From Owenia fusiformis (Eukaryota; Annelida; Polychaeta; Sabellida; Oweniidae): a DNA stretch of 64,000 nucleotides. The position numbers were made by a program, and so were the translations under genes. A model generated the notes under the pieces. That model was not told where the DNA came from. It saw nothing but the letters and a program-made list of their open reading frames with translations, and made no database searches. Numbering within the stretch: position 1 is the first letter of the stretch; every line of letters begins with the position of its first letter. The stretch spans positions 4,673,096 through 4,737,095 of the forward strand of contig CAIIXF020000006.1 in NCBI GenBank assembly GCA_903813345.2, in the 5' to 3' direction. Positions 33,734 to 48,600 of the stretch are shown piece after piece.

Positions 33734-34487
33734 TACAGGAACCTAAAGGATAGGTATCGATATGGTGAACTGAATTCAACAAGGTTTTTCTCTTAAACCA
33801 ATTATTGAAAAATTCTGTAAAAAAAACTGGTCCTTTATGTAATGTTGACTGATTGACAACAATTTAATGCGATAATTATCTATATATATTTTATATAACT
33901 GTTTTTGTTAACATTTTTTTGTTTTTTAGTGCAATTGTTTTTTGTTCCTTTCTACCAATTTTTGAGAGTGAAAAAATGTCTTTCCGAACTTTGTTGGAAC
34001 AAAATAGCATATCCAACATTTTCTTAGACCTCTCAATATTATATAGTTATACAAAGGAAATTTAGGTTAATTTAAGCAAAAGTTCAAAAAATAAAAACAA
34101 AATCCCCAATATAGACAAAAATTAAGATAAACCTTTTCTTTCATTAACAAGATACCTTTTTAAAATCAATCAAACTTTCCTTTGTACAATTACAATATTG
34201 AGAGACCTAAACACGTTTTGTTTATGTCATTTTGTTCCAATGAGGTTTGGATAGATGTTTCATTTCATTTCGAACATATGATACCAAGAACAAAAGAAGT
34301 GTCTGATGTGTTTTCTAAAACAATATTGAGAAAAGTATACATATTTTTTTCAAATTATATCGTTAACATTCAAAAAATGACCATTAAATTAACAATGTGT
34401 AAAATTTTCAGAATTTTTTGATGACTGATTTAAGAGAAACGTGTTCTCAAAAAGTTCACCATATCGATACCAATCCTTTGTCCTGTG
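33734..34487. mobile_element. Foldback-type inverted repeat, about 750 bp
   Basis: The outer arms include ggtatcgatatggtgaact (about 33752) and agttcaccatatcgatacc (about 34453). The inner arms include agacctctcaatatt (about 34026) with tacaaaggaaa, and tttcctttgtac with aatattgagagacct (about 34169-34207). No coding capacity is seen. Confidence 0.75.
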
Positions 34488-35012
34488 ACTAGTATTCCAA
34501 TGTAAACAACAAAATTGAGGTGCGGATTATGCTAAGAATTATGAATATGTGCTTTTGTCTTGAAAGGACATTCAGGATTGCAACAAACAAAACCAATAAC
34601 ATACAACATGTCACCACCTGCCATTTGTTACAGATGATGCATGCTAACTTCCAAACAACGTCCACAAAAAAGTTTGAGACTATAATAATAACATAACAAT
34701 ATGTCACCACCTGATGGTAATGGTAACATAAAATTTGTGAAGGCAAGTATATGTTGTTACAATGCCCATATGAACATATACAGGGTGACCTCTAATTTTG
34801 GAATAACTTAAAATATTACAGAACTTGGTGATTTATTTTCTTTGTGGAGATTGAGGGTTAAATATAGAAAACAGAGATGTACTTATATTGTACTTTTGAT
34901 TTTTACATTTAGAGCAATTACGGTTTGTGTCCAGGTATGCTTTCATGTGAAATTGTCCAAAAATGTTCAAAAACACAATTTTCTGAAAATGGGATGTCTG
35001 ACTTAACCATTA

Positions 35013-35169
35013 CACGGGGGTAAAGCCACGATGATACCATGAGCACATGCTTTGAGGATCCGCGTTGTTTGAACCTACCGCCGAGCTCACTTATACATGA
35101 AGACCCATTACACAGTCATGATACCGCCGAGCAAGCTCATTGCATCATCGGGTCTGCTTTACCCCCGTG
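35013..35169. mobile_element. Short MITE-like inverted repeat, 157 bp
   Basis: The ends cacgggggtaaagc and gctttacccccgtg are perfect inverted repeats. A second, internal pair uses accgccgagc-like segments. No clear target duplication was found. Confidence 0.65.
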
Positions 35170-35804
35170 CAATATTTGGATTGCTTTCACAAATATTAGC
35201 AATAATTAAGGATTTGAGCCCTGGAGTCAGTGTATTGCTGCGCAGTCATGCAAAGTTTAGGAAACAATGCCTGAGTAATATGAAGCAGTCACAATGCATC
35301 AAGTCTTGGGCTTAAATTCTTTTCACACACTGTAAAATATTTTCTAAAAAATATATTTTCAATGAAACTTTTTGCAGAGGTGAAGTTGGCAAAGCATGAA
35401 TTTCAATAGGTGAGTCCAGTTATCACCTTGATAACCATCGAACAAATGAGTTATTGGTTAAATAATGGAATGCAGATACATGAAATAGCATGTTCTGATT
35501 GGTTGGAATTGGACACACCTTGTCTATGCGTGAATATGTCATATCTACCCATCTTTCTAAATAATCTTGACCAACACAATGAACTGACTTGCTTATTAGA
35601 GAAAGTTATTCAAACACTAGAGGATAACTTTTTTTGGGATCATCCTACAGTAAAACCTGTATATCCGAACAACTCTCTAATTTGAATATCTCTCAATGTG
35701 AACTCTTTTGGTTGGTTCCATTTTATTAATCTGGCATAGACTTCTAATTCTATACACTTAAAATGAGAACACCTGCCTATCTAAACAATTCTGACCAGTT
35801 CCAG

Positions 35805-36341
35805 CACTGGTGATCCACTCTATTAAACAGGTTACCGAAACTGTTCGTTTTGGTAACAAAATGTCGGAACATCGAAGGTACGATTTTTGTTTTTTCCCTA
35901 ATTCATACGTTGTAGGCAGAATTCCCACGACATTTTTATCACAAACATGTATCAGTATCATATGTTTAAGAGAATGTACATATTTGTGAACAAATAGTTC
36001 AGAATACAACAGAATTGTTGATTTAATTCCTCACTTAAGTTACATAAACGGTATTTCGAAAAACAGTTAAGATCTGCACTTTTAACCCAAACCGTTTATG
36101 TAACTTAGGAGAGGAATTAAATCGACGATTCTGTTGTCTTAATCTGAACTATTTATTGCAAACATGTACATTTTCTAAAACATATGATACGGATACACGT
36201 TTGTGTGAAAAAAAGTCGTGGGGATTCTGCCTACAACGCGTGAAATAAGGAAAAAACAAAAATCGTACCTTCAACATTCCAACATTTTGTTACCAAACCG
36301 AACCGTTTCGGTAACGAGCGTAATCGAGCGGATCACCAGTG
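35805..36341. mobile_element. 537-bp foldback DNA element with CACTGG ends and 5-bp target duplication
   Basis: Inverted arms of about 245 bp start CACTGGTGATCC at 35805 and end GGATCACCAGTG at 36341. They meet around a short central loop near 36053-36088. A 5-bp direct duplication tccag lies at 35800-35804 and 36342-36346. A 5-bp duplication with CAC-starting ends is the pattern of the Transib superfamily; that assignment is tentative. No transposase is present. Confidence 0.82.
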
Positions 36342-36684
36342 TCCAGGAGTGTTTGGATTAGGACAGAGTTCACTCTACATCTTCTAGCTGCATAGTTCTA
36401 ATATCAATTGATGATAGCATAGTAAAAGGAATATAGATGAACAATTTGTCTCTTATAAAATATTGTCTCTTAGATATATCTGTGTTTACATGATTTAACA
36501 CATGTAATAATGGAAGACATAAATTCTCCCTGAAGAATGTACAATATTCTTTTATGTGCACACATTAATAATATATGTACATGTACACATACTATTCACA
36601 ACAAATTTTTACATGAGTTGTACAACAGTTAAAAGCCCCAGTAAATTATTAATAAATACAAAAATATCATCATTTGAGCAACAT

Positions 36685-39600
36685 TCAACTATTAACATCT
36701 CCCGCCTCGGTTAATTTAGTTTTCCTACATGAAGTCTTTGTTCGTATATGATCAACTAAGAACAGGAAAGATGCTAGAAATGAACATGCACCACAGAACC
36801 AATAACTCCAGTTATAGCTCCCTGTTTTGTCTTTGAGTAACCCAGCTACTGTGGGACCTATCATTGCCCCAACCCCATTGAATAAATTCATTAGCCCCAC
36901 AGAACTTGCAAGTTTATCCACACCCAGCATATCAGCTAATACTACAGCCCGTTGAGCGATCATCATTCCACACGAGAGCCCATTGAGGACACTGAAGAGG
37001 ACTAATGTTTCATATGTGTGTGCAAACGGAAACATGAATGAGCTTATTCCAGTAGCAAGCATTGTAAAGTTAAAAACGTGTCTACGAATATCTCGTATGT
37101 ATCTTGCGTCCATTATGAAACCTGATGCAAAACGTGTGATGACATCGGATATGCCAACGATTGACACGAGGAATGCACCTCTCCATTCGTCAATTCCCTT
37201 CTCCTTTGCAAGAGCCGGAATGAGCATCTGGGATGATATGTAGTTCATTACATTTAGTCCCATAGCTATGCCAAAAAGCATAAAACCAGTATGCTTTAAT
37301 AAATCCAAGTCAATCAATTTTTTTGAATTTTTTTCCTCCTTTCCATTGCAAAATGATTTTATGGATTCAAAACATGAAGTCCTCTTTCCTTCAGGCTCAT
37401 TAGTCTTTTTGTATTTACGTGTTTTCTTTTTTAGTTTTGGTGACATACTTTGGTTAATATCAACCATTGAATCACTTAGTCCAGACTCCAGACCAAACTC
37501 CCTTGACGAATAAATAGTAGCACCACTTTCCTTACGTATCTTTTTGAGTTCATGAAGCTTTACTGGTTCCTTATCATGACCTCGTTCAACATCTTTCTGC
37601 TCTCCCATTGCTAGAAGTTCCTTGGTTTCTTCTTTGGTTGCTTTTATGAATTTTCTGGGTCTTTTCTGTCGTTCAAGGGGTCTGTATAAGGCCCCTGCAA
37701 CCACATTATTTAACTGCACAGCACCTAGCATTAACATAGCACCAGAGTATGTGTACTTCTTCAATAAATATTCGATGAATGGTGGAAAGCAGAAGGCACC
37801 TAGTCCTGATCCTGCTGATGCAATACCAGTTGCGATTGCACGTCGCTTGTTGAAATACTGCCCAACTAGGACGAGGCCTGGTGTATAAACCAAAGAGCCA
37901 CCCAATCCTGAAATGTAATGTGAAAAAATTCAATATGAGAATACACTTAATCCCAAATTTTGAAGTAAAAAGTATTAATTACTATCCTCTGCCTAGAATT
38001 GAAAATGTTACCATTTTGATGCTAATAACATCTCAAGTATTTTCATTATGAAATGATTGTCAGCTACTTATGCAATCATATATTTCTGTGACTAAATTTT
38101 TGATTTAGTAGGTGATCATCTAAAACCCAGCTTGTCAAATCTTCTTTTCGGCTGTTGGGAGTTTTTGGGAATGTCTGGTAATCAAGTCTTACCTGCTAGG
38201 AGTGAGTAGCTGAAGAATAGATATGAGAGATGTGGCGGATAGGCACTGATCATAACCCCCACACTCATGAGCAGACCCCCTACTATAACAACACGCCTTG
38301 CACCAAACCTATTCATCAGTATTGCACTGAATGGACCTAAAATGAATTATCAATTATGTAAAAGTCAGTCTTATGAGAGTTTTCACTCGTTCAATAGCAA
38401 TTTTACTCAATGTAAAGCCATTTTACTCAACTCAGTTTACTCAATATAACATAATTTACTGGATATAGAGTGTTTCATTCAAAATTGTTCACTGACATCT
38501 CAAATTACAATTTACTTTATAATGTACCTACTGTATATAAATTTGATACATCAGTTAACGTGTCCATACAAACTACCAAAGATTCTCATATAAGTGCCCA
38601 TTACGCAGCAGATTACACGAGAAATAAAAATTCTGTCTGAATGAAAGGCCACAAGCAAATGGCTAATTTCATTATAAGAATCTTTCAATTTTAAGACCCA
38701 TCTATGCAAAAATGAGTAGACATGAATTAAAGAATCTTTGGTGCATTTAATAGCTTAATTTATACATTGTTCTCTAAGATTTTCCTTTACTCATCAAAAT
38801 ATAAAGTTAACATACTTTTAATCTAAGTAAAATATAAATTGCAATATATAAATGTAGTATATTACTTTTATATATAAAAGGAAAACTACAACAATCTTCA
38901 AACATGGAGAATTCACTAAATATTACCTTCTTACAATACATGTGAAGCAAGGTTTGGTTAAAGCCAAAGCAATATATATGATGCAAGGATATTTTAAATT
39001 GTCTAGCTACAAGTCTCTGTGACCGCCCCCCCCCCCTCTACTTGACTAAACATCTTTTCACACAGAGTCCTTGTTTGCAAGGGCTTGTAGCTAGACTACA
39101 TTTGAGCCACAAAGGTGCAAAGGTGAATGACAAAGCAACATTTGAGCAACAAAGGTGAATGACAAAGCAACATTTAAGCCACAAAGGGAAATAAAAAAGC
39201 AACATTTAAGTTATCAAGGGAATGGCAAGGCAACATCTAAGCTACAAAAGGTAAATGTCAAAACAACATCTATGCAACAAAGGAGAATGTAAAAATAACA
39301 ATTAACTAATAATCAACTTTTAATTTAATTATAATTAAGCAACTAATAATAATCATAAAATAAAAAATAAGATAAATAGGGTTGGTATACATGGATTTCA
39401 GGAGTTACATAGTCATAGACAACAAATTCAAGTTTTTTTTTAATATGTTAAATCTAAGGGCACACTGGTATATGGCGTGGGAATATGATGTCACAATGAG
39501 GTCTTAAGTTTTGCCTCTAAAACATTGCTGGGTGTTTGTTCGAAAATATTTTCATTTTAGCATTTTAGCAATAAAGGTGCTGAAACCTATAGTCTGTGCA

Positions 39601-42600
39601 CCTGCACCAAGCCCAACACAGGTGCTGACATTGATTGTTTGTAAAGCCCATGACAGGTGCTGACATCTATTGTTTGTAAAGCCCATGACAGGTGCTGACA
39701 TCTATTTTCTGTGAACCCGCACTAAGCCCAAGACGTGCCCACACCTATTGTCTGTGCATCTGTATGTCTGCTTTATGTTATAGAAATGTTACTTGCATGT
39801 TGAGCAGGAAAGATAATAAAAGATGTTGCCATAATAAATTTGTTCTTGTGCAAACAGGCCTAAGTGACAGATACAGCAAATGAAAGTGAGAGTTTATATA
39901 ATTTCAGCCCCAGGCAAAAATGTGTGACCACAATTTTGACAAGGCAACATTTGCCCTGGCTCAGCCCTTGGATGAATCAAACAATTTGTTTTGTTATTTC
40001 TTCAGTGCATGTTTGGGATCACAAAAACAATTTTACCTTGCTTGGCATGAAAATAATAGCATACCACATGACTGTATTACATGTATAGTGTTAGATTACT
40101 TTTCTGGAATATATAGAAAAAGAAGAAGATGATTATGTAAGAAATAAAAATTAAATAAATAAATACACTCAGCACGCTGTACCTAAGCTAAACCGTACTA
40201 GAGTCATAGCCCCCTGTATCCAAGCTGTAAGTGCAGCGCTGGTGTGAAATGTCTCTCGGAGTGATAAATATATCAGGCCAAATGCTCTAGAAATTCCACC
40301 TGAAATCATCATTAATTGGGAAAATGTGTGACAAGCCTGAATGTCCAAACACCTCTCAATGTAAAGACCTTTTCTCAGTCCCAAAGTAATCTCTAAGACT
40401 CACATATTAGAAAGCCTTAAACTGTTAAACTGTGAACACCGGCTAAACCTAACGTTTTGGTCTGTTTAAATGGTGCTCAGGTTTACCAGGTTTTACTGTG
40501 TATGTTGTTTTGTCTTTGGACTGCCTACTTTAAGTCTGAACTGACATTAGATCGCTATAAAATACATTTCATGGTTGCTATAGAAATAAAACTTTACAAG
40601 TGGAACTTTAAAAGATTATCTCAATTTCAAAACGGCAGTATTGTATGTAGGTTAACCTTTTAAAGAATGAAACTGGTTGAATGCTTTTGTTCTACAAATG
40701 GTTCTTATTCATATGTTAATTGTATTGAAATTAAAACAAGGTATGCCACATGTGTGATATTGCATTATTTCATCTTGGATAAATGGGCCTGCCATGTTTA
40801 AAAACAAGTATATGTAAAATGTTGAACTTTGTTTCACTATATGTGAAAAATGGTCTTTTATCAGATGTAGTGAAACTGTTCTGTTAAAAACAATGAATAA
40901 CAAGTGATATATACGAGGAGATGAACTCACATTCTGGGAACAATATAGATACAAAAATTTATGTTTGATATAATTCTGTTTCCAAAAAGCAAGTAAGCGA
41001 AATTGAAAGCACAATTATAAACATATATTAGCGGCAATTGTATGCAAGGTCAAAACAGCCTTTGAAGAAGGTATTTTCTGCTATGACAAATTATGTCATT
41101 AGGCCATAAGAAGTAGATTCTTTGTTTTGTGTCCCCTTGCTTGCACGATTTGGAGTAAATCAGAAAATACAAACACATCCAAATAGCAATCACAAGGGTC
41201 TGAAAGTACATGAAGTACCATTGCATTTCGTTCAATCAGAATCAGACGAAATGGCGGATAATTTGATGTGCGTCAAAAATTGATTACTTTGGCATACATT
41301 GTTTATTTTCTTATTTTTTACCCTTGAATAATAGCTATATGTTTAAACATATTATATAAAATGTATAGATATGTGTTTGTAATCACTACAAATTGGTATG
41401 TCATCCCTTTTTATGCCCTTGAAATGTATTCATTTCTCAGCAAACAAGTTTGTGTTTTTTCTTGAGTTTGTGTTTGTTTTCCTTGTTCCCTTGCATGATT
41501 TGGATTTTGCCAGGACGCAAAACAGAGAATCTACTTCTTATGGCCTTATCATTAAAAACTAACAATCTACCAATTCGAGCTGACTTAAGGTCACCTCAAG
41601 GGACGCCAAGGGTCACATAATCCCCAAAATGACTTAAAGTGAAAAATGCCTAGATATTGATTAACTGTTGACATTAGACTGACCTTGACCCATACAGTTA
41701 ACCTTGACACAGCACCCCTAAGGGTCTAAAATGCCAAATAAATAGTTTTTGACCTTGGAGAGACCTTGTCCTCTGACCTTCTCATCATTTTTTAAAGGAA
41801 GAAGCATGGCTTATAATGGTTTAAGATACACAAAGAGGATTGGACAAAAGGGTCCTGCCTATGCTTAGTCCTCACATATTTTCTTATCCATTTGATGTCA
41901 TAATACAAAGAACTACTGAATTAGTGGTCTTAAAATGGGCAATTTTTCTGATTTTGTTTCATATTAGAATCTTATCCAAGCCCTTCATTCTATTATTTAT
42001 GGCAAATGCATAATCTTTGATTTTATGCTGACTTAATGTCTAAATTATACAAAAATCTCGTGGGAATTATACCTAAAGACCTTAAAATACCAGATTAAAA
42101 ATTTAAAACCAAATCTGCCAAATTAAATACAGGTAGATTATATCGATTGTCAAAAGACAGATGAATGGACTGATGGATGGCTGGGGATGGATGACTTCTC
42201 GTTATCCCTATCTTTAGTGGGATAACCTATAAAGGAAACATCTGACGGCAGCAACACTTTGAATGCTTACCCCAAAAAAAACACAAACAGTTTTGTAACC
42301 CATGTACAGATGATATAATGCTTGCGTCTGATTTATACATCATCATCATTGCTAAATACAGCATACTAGCTGCATGTTTCAATCCACCTGTACATAAAAC
42401 ATAGACAGTTAGTATCTTCATCATAGCTAAATACAGCATACTAGCTGCATGTTTCAATCCACCTGTACATAAAACATAGACAGTTAGTATCTTCATCATT
42501 GCTAAATACAGCATACTAGCTGCATGTTTCAATCCACCTGTACATAAAACATAGACAGTTAGTATCTTCATCATAGCTAAATACAGCAAACTAGCTGCAT

Positions 42601-45600
42601 GTTTCAATCCACCTGTACATAAAGCAGACAGTTGGTATCTTCATCATAGCTAAATACAGCATACTAGCTACATGTTTCAATCCACCTGTATATAAAACAG
42701 ACAGTTGGTATCTTCATCATAGCTAAATACAGCATACTAGCTGCATGTTTCAATCCACCTGTACATAAAACATAGACAGTTAGTATCTTCATCATAGCTA
42801 AATACAGCATACTACAGTAGCTGCATGTTTCAATCCACCTGTACATAAAACATAGACAGTTACATCTTCATAATAGCTAAATACAGCATACTAGCTGCAT
42901 GTTTCAATCCACCTGTACATAAAACATAGACAGTTAGTATCTTCATCATAGCTAAATACAGCATACTACAGTAGCTGCATGTTTCAATCCACCTGTACAT
43001 AAAACATAGACAGTTAGTATCTTCATCATAGCTAAATACAGCATACTAGCTGCATGTTTCAATCCACCTGTACATAAAACATAGACAGTTAGTATCTTCA
43101 TCATTGCTAAATACAGCATACTAGCTGCATGTTTCAATCCACCTGTACATAAAACATAGACAGTTAGTATCTTCATCATAGCTAAATACAGCAAACTAGC
43201 TGCATGTTTCAATCCACCTGTACATAAAGCAGACAGTTGGTATCTTCATCATAGCTAAATACAGCATACTAGCTACATGTTTCAATCCACCTGTATATAA
43301 AACAGACAGTTGGTATTTTCATCATAGCTAAATACAGCATACTAGCTGCATGTTTCAATCCACCTGTACATAAAACATAGACAGTTACATCTTCATAATA
43401 GCTAAATACAGCATACTAGCTGCATGTTTCAATCCACCTGTACATAAAACATAGACAGTTAGTATCTTCATCATAGCTAAATACAGCATACTACAGTAGC
43501 TGCATGTTTCAATCCACCTGTACATAAAACATAGACAGTTACATCTTCAAAATAGCTAAATACAACATACTAGCTGCATGTTTCAATCCACCTGTACATA
43601 AAACAAAGACAGTTGGTATCTTCATCATAGCTAAATACAGCATACTAGCTGCATGTTTCAATCCACCTGTATATAAAACAGACAGTTGGTATCTTCATCA
43701 TAGCTAAATACAGCATACTAGCTGCATGTTTCAATCCACCTGTACATAAAACATAGACAGTTAGTATCTTCATCATAGCTAAATACAGCATACTAGTTGC
43801 ATGTTTCAATCCACCTCTACATAAAACAGACAGTTGGTATCTTCATCATAGCTAAATACAGCATACTAGCTGCATGTTTCAATCCACCTCTACATAAAAC
43901 AGACAGTTGGTATCTTAATCATAGCTAAATACAGCATACTAGCTGCATGTTTCAATCCACCTCTACATAAAACAGACAGTTGGTATCTTAATCATAGCTA
44001 AATACAGCATACTAGCTGCATGTTTAACAGTCCAGTTGATCTATACACAAGGCATAGACATGGAACAATTTGGAAATTTGGTAATTTATCTAGATGGAAT
44101 GTTTGGTATATGCCAGTTTTTATTACAGGGAAAACACATATCTAAATAGGGCAAGGTTGATATAGTACTTACATTAAAGAATCATATGTTATAGTTTATC
44201 CCAAATCGCTAAAGATTCTTTAAAGTGATGCTACATGTATACTTTAAATGAAAATTGAATGAACTTCTTCATAAATTAATCTTTGAAAATATTCCTCTTC
44301 AAAAAGAAATCTTATTTCTGAAAAGCTCTAAAAATTTCAAACCCCAGAAACAATTTCAAATATTTTTTCAAATACACTTGAGCACTTAAATTTGTTAAAA
44401 CAGTTTAGATAATTTTCAAAAGTACAGGGTAACCAATATGGATTAAAATGAGGTCACCCCCAAGAATATTATAGAGATAGTGGTTTGCTTCCAAAAATAT
44501 GAAAAGTAGAAACATGAACAGTGCCACTTTATAGGATCAATCAGAACCATAAATAAAAGGGGATTTGATATACAGTGCATTTGTTCTATATTTATGCATG
44601 ACCATGCATTATTCTTACCACCAAGTCCAAACAGAAAAAAGAGCCTTAATCCAATAATAAGTGATGTCAATGAGGAACTGCCTCCAAATTTCACTAGAAG
44701 TTCAACATAGAGAATGCTGAATCCAACTTTACTCCCACCTACAAGAAATCAAGAAGGACTACATAAACGTGTATATAATGAATGCATAATCATGTATAAT
44801 GAAAGTCCAACATATAATGAAAGTACTATTACATACAATAAATGAACAAGTACCTGTAATGAAGGTACAATAACATACAATGATTGTACTTAAGAGTATT
44901 GTACCTGTATAGTACCCTTTGAAAATGGTGCCAAACAGTGTTTGTGGTACTGTATGGCACCGCTTTAGTTTACAGTACTGTACAGTACCACATATTCTGG
45001 TACCATACAGTGCCATAGTCAAAACAGTACTGCACAGTACTGTTACAGATCGGTTGTGTAGACCATATCCTTAATCACTGAAAGAGACCTAGAAAGGGTG
45101 CTAAGCTTTTATTGTCAGAGGCACACAAAAATGTTGAGCACCACTCAGCCAAATACCCTGGTGTTCATAACTGCAATGCTATCCAACTCCTGGAAACCAT
45201 ATGATCACATGCACAGTCACAAGTAAAAAGCATAGCACGTTTAATGATATAGACAGCGAGAAAAATATATGTAGGGTTTAATCTAAACAGTAAAGCAATC
45301 CCTAGCCTAGAAATAACAATAAATGTAATCAAATTAAGGTTGCAAAACAAAGCGCGATATGAGATGAAGATGTACAAAAAGTAGAAAACTCAAAGCAATT
45401 TTAAATAGACGCAATTTCCATATTACTCCAACTACATGTAGAAAACAACATGCTCACTACATGCAACAGTTACAAAGAATATATATATGCACAAGTGCCC
45501 AAGGGAATTGTTACATAACACAGCAAGGAAAAGAAAACATTTAAGATTACACCAATCATAAGGAAATAACAAAATATGATAAAAATGTGAACAAATACTG

Positions 45601-48600
45601 CCACTTGGTTATGCCTCTGAAATTTAGGTGTCAATTATTACCTGACACAGAATGAATAAGATTACGATTGAGTAGCACATAGTCAGCCTTATGCCTCAGT
45701 CACATTTGATCTATGGCAACTGTATGGCAGCTGTAGCTTCCCGAAATCAAGAGAAATGTGCAGCATAAAACATAAAGCAAATGTGACTGAGGCTACGTAA
45801 GGATTGGCAATATTATGATAATTGTATAATTTAAGCAATATCATGATTATTGTATAATTTAAGCAGTATCATGATTATTGTATAATTTGAGAAATATCAT
45901 GTTAATTGAATAATTTAAGCTTGTATAAAGTGGTTCCTGTGTAAGTGGAAGAAACACCTTGGTTCCAAATAGTGTTCCACTTAGCAGTAGTTCGACTTAA
46001 AGAGGTTCATTAATATGATGCCAATGTATCATGGGACTGAAGTGTTTCTCATTCACAGAGGTTTTCAAGTTGACAGGTTTACTGTATTCAAATGAATGAC
46101 AAAATCATACTGTGGTTGTGAATTTAGTACACACTTAAAATTTGACTAATTCATACTGTGGTTGTGAATTTAGTAGACAGTTAAAATTGGCTTAACTCTT
46201 TAAAAATGTACGTAATTTGCATAGCATTGACCCCAAGTTTTAATATATTTTGGCTAAAGCATTACGACTAAAGTCATTCTAACAAAGCAAAACAAAGCAA
46301 TTTAACCCATCTGTGTAACAGGTACCTCAGTCAGCCTTTAAGCAGTACCAAATTCACAACCACTGGGCACTATGTGCATGTACTATGGGGAGCACCGAGC
46401 ACCTTACCCCCGATGGTCATTGCTGCAAAAAGTCTAGCACCATGGATAAAAGAAATTACTGCTTTGTCCGTCTTGAAAATGTCACCAAATGTTAAATATA
46501 GAACACTAAAGGAACTTTTGTTACCCCCTGGAATCATGAAATTAGCACATTTAAATATTAAATATTAAAAGTAACATGGTAAAGATACATCCAGCTGAAT
46601 GAGTTTTATTCGCACTAGTGTAAAGACTGCAAAGGTGATGCAACTGAAGTTAATCAGTTATTCACACTAGTGTAAAGACTGCAAAGGTGATGCAACTGAA
46701 GTTAATCCATTATTCACACTAGTGTAAAGACTGCAAAGGTGATGCAACTGAAGTAAATCAGCTATTCACACTAGTGTAAATACTGCAAAGGTGATGCAAC
46801 TGAAGTTAATCAGTTATTCACACTAGTGTAAAGACTGCAAAGGTGATGCAACTGAAGTTAATCAGTTATTCACACTAGTGTAAAGACTGCAAAGGTGATG
46901 CAACTGAAGTTAATCAGTTATTCACACTAGTGTAAAGACTGCAAAGGTAATGCAACTGAAGTTAATCAGTTATTCACACTAGTGTAAAGACTGCAAAGGT
47001 GATGCAACTGAAGTTAATCAGTTATTCACACTAGTGTAAATACTGCAAAGGTGATGCAACTGAAGTTAATCCATTATTCACACTAGTGTAAAGACTGCAA
47101 AGGTGATGCAACTGAAGTAAATCAGCTATTCACACTAGTGTAAATACTGCAAAGGTGATGCAACTGAAGTTAATCAGTTATTCACACTAGTGTAAAGACT
47201 GCAAAGGTGATGCAACTGAAGTTAATCAGTTATTCACACTAGTGTAAAGACTGCAAAGGTGATGCAACTGAAGTTAATCAGCTATTCACACTAGTGTAAA
47301 TACTGCAAAGGTGATGCAACTGAAGTTAATCAGTTATTCACACTAGTGTAAAGACTGCAAAGGGGATGCAACTGAAGTTAATCAGTTATTCACACTAGTG
47401 TAAAGACTGCAAAGGTGATGCAACTGAAGTTAATCAGTTATTCACACTAGTGTAAAGACTGCAAAGGTGATGCAACTGAAGTTAATCAGTTATTCACACT
47501 AGTGTAAAGACTGCAAAGGTGATGCAACTGAAGTTAATCAGTTATTCGCACTAGTGTAAAGACTGCAAAGGTGATGCAACTGAAGTTAATCAGTTATTCA
47601 CACTAGTGTAAAGACTGCAAAGGTGATGCAACTGAAGTTAATCAGTTATTCACACTAGTGTAAAGACTGCAAAGGTAATGCAACTGAAGTTAATCAGTTA
47701 TTCACACTAGTGTAAAGACTGCAAAGGTGATGCAACTGAAGTTAATCAGTTATTCACACTAGTGTAAATACTGCAAAGGTGATGCAACTGAAGTTAATCC
47801 ATTATTCACACTAGTGTAAAGACTGCAAAGGTGATGCAACTGAAGTAAATCAGCTATTCACACTAGTGTAAATACTGCAAAGGTGATGCAACTGAAGTTA
47901 ATCAGTTATTCACACTAGTGTAAAGACTGCAAAGGTGATGCAACTGAAGTTAATCAGTTATTCACACTAGTGTAAAGACTGCAAAGGTGATGCAACTGAA
48001 GTTAATCAGCTATTCACACTAGTGTAAATACTGCAAAGGTGATGCAACTGAAGTTAATCAGTTATTCACACTAGTGTAAAGACTGCAAAGGGGATGCAAC
48101 TGAAGTTAATCAGTTATTCACACTAGTGTAAAGACTGCAAAGGTGATGCAACTGAAGTTAATCAGTTATTCACACTAGTGTAAAGACTGCAAAGGTGATG
48201 CAACTGAAGTTAATCAGTTATTCACACTAGTGTAAAGACTGCAAAGGTGATGCAACTGAAGTTAATCAGTTATTCGCACTAGTGTAAAGACTGCAAAGGT
48301 AATGCAACTGAAGTTAATCAGTTATTCACACTAGTGTAAAGACTGCAAAGGTGATGCAACTGAAGTTAATCAGTTATTCACACTAGTGTAAAGACTGCAA
48401 AGGTGATGCAACTGAAGTTAATCAGCTATTCACACTAGTGTAAATACTGCAAAGGTGATGCAACTGAAGTTAATCAGTTATTCACATTAGTGTAAAGACT
48501 GCAAAAGTGATGCAACTGAAGTTAATCAGTATTCACACTAGTGTAAAGACTGCAAATGTGATGCAACTGAAGTTAATCAGTTATTCACACTAGTGTAAAG

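Noticed and set aside
42227-43212. Open frames with repeated LKHAASMLYLAMMKILTVYV
   Set aside because: They are the 75-bp minisatellite read in frame (25 codons) within an intron of the SLC16-like gene. Frames break wherever the unit length varies.
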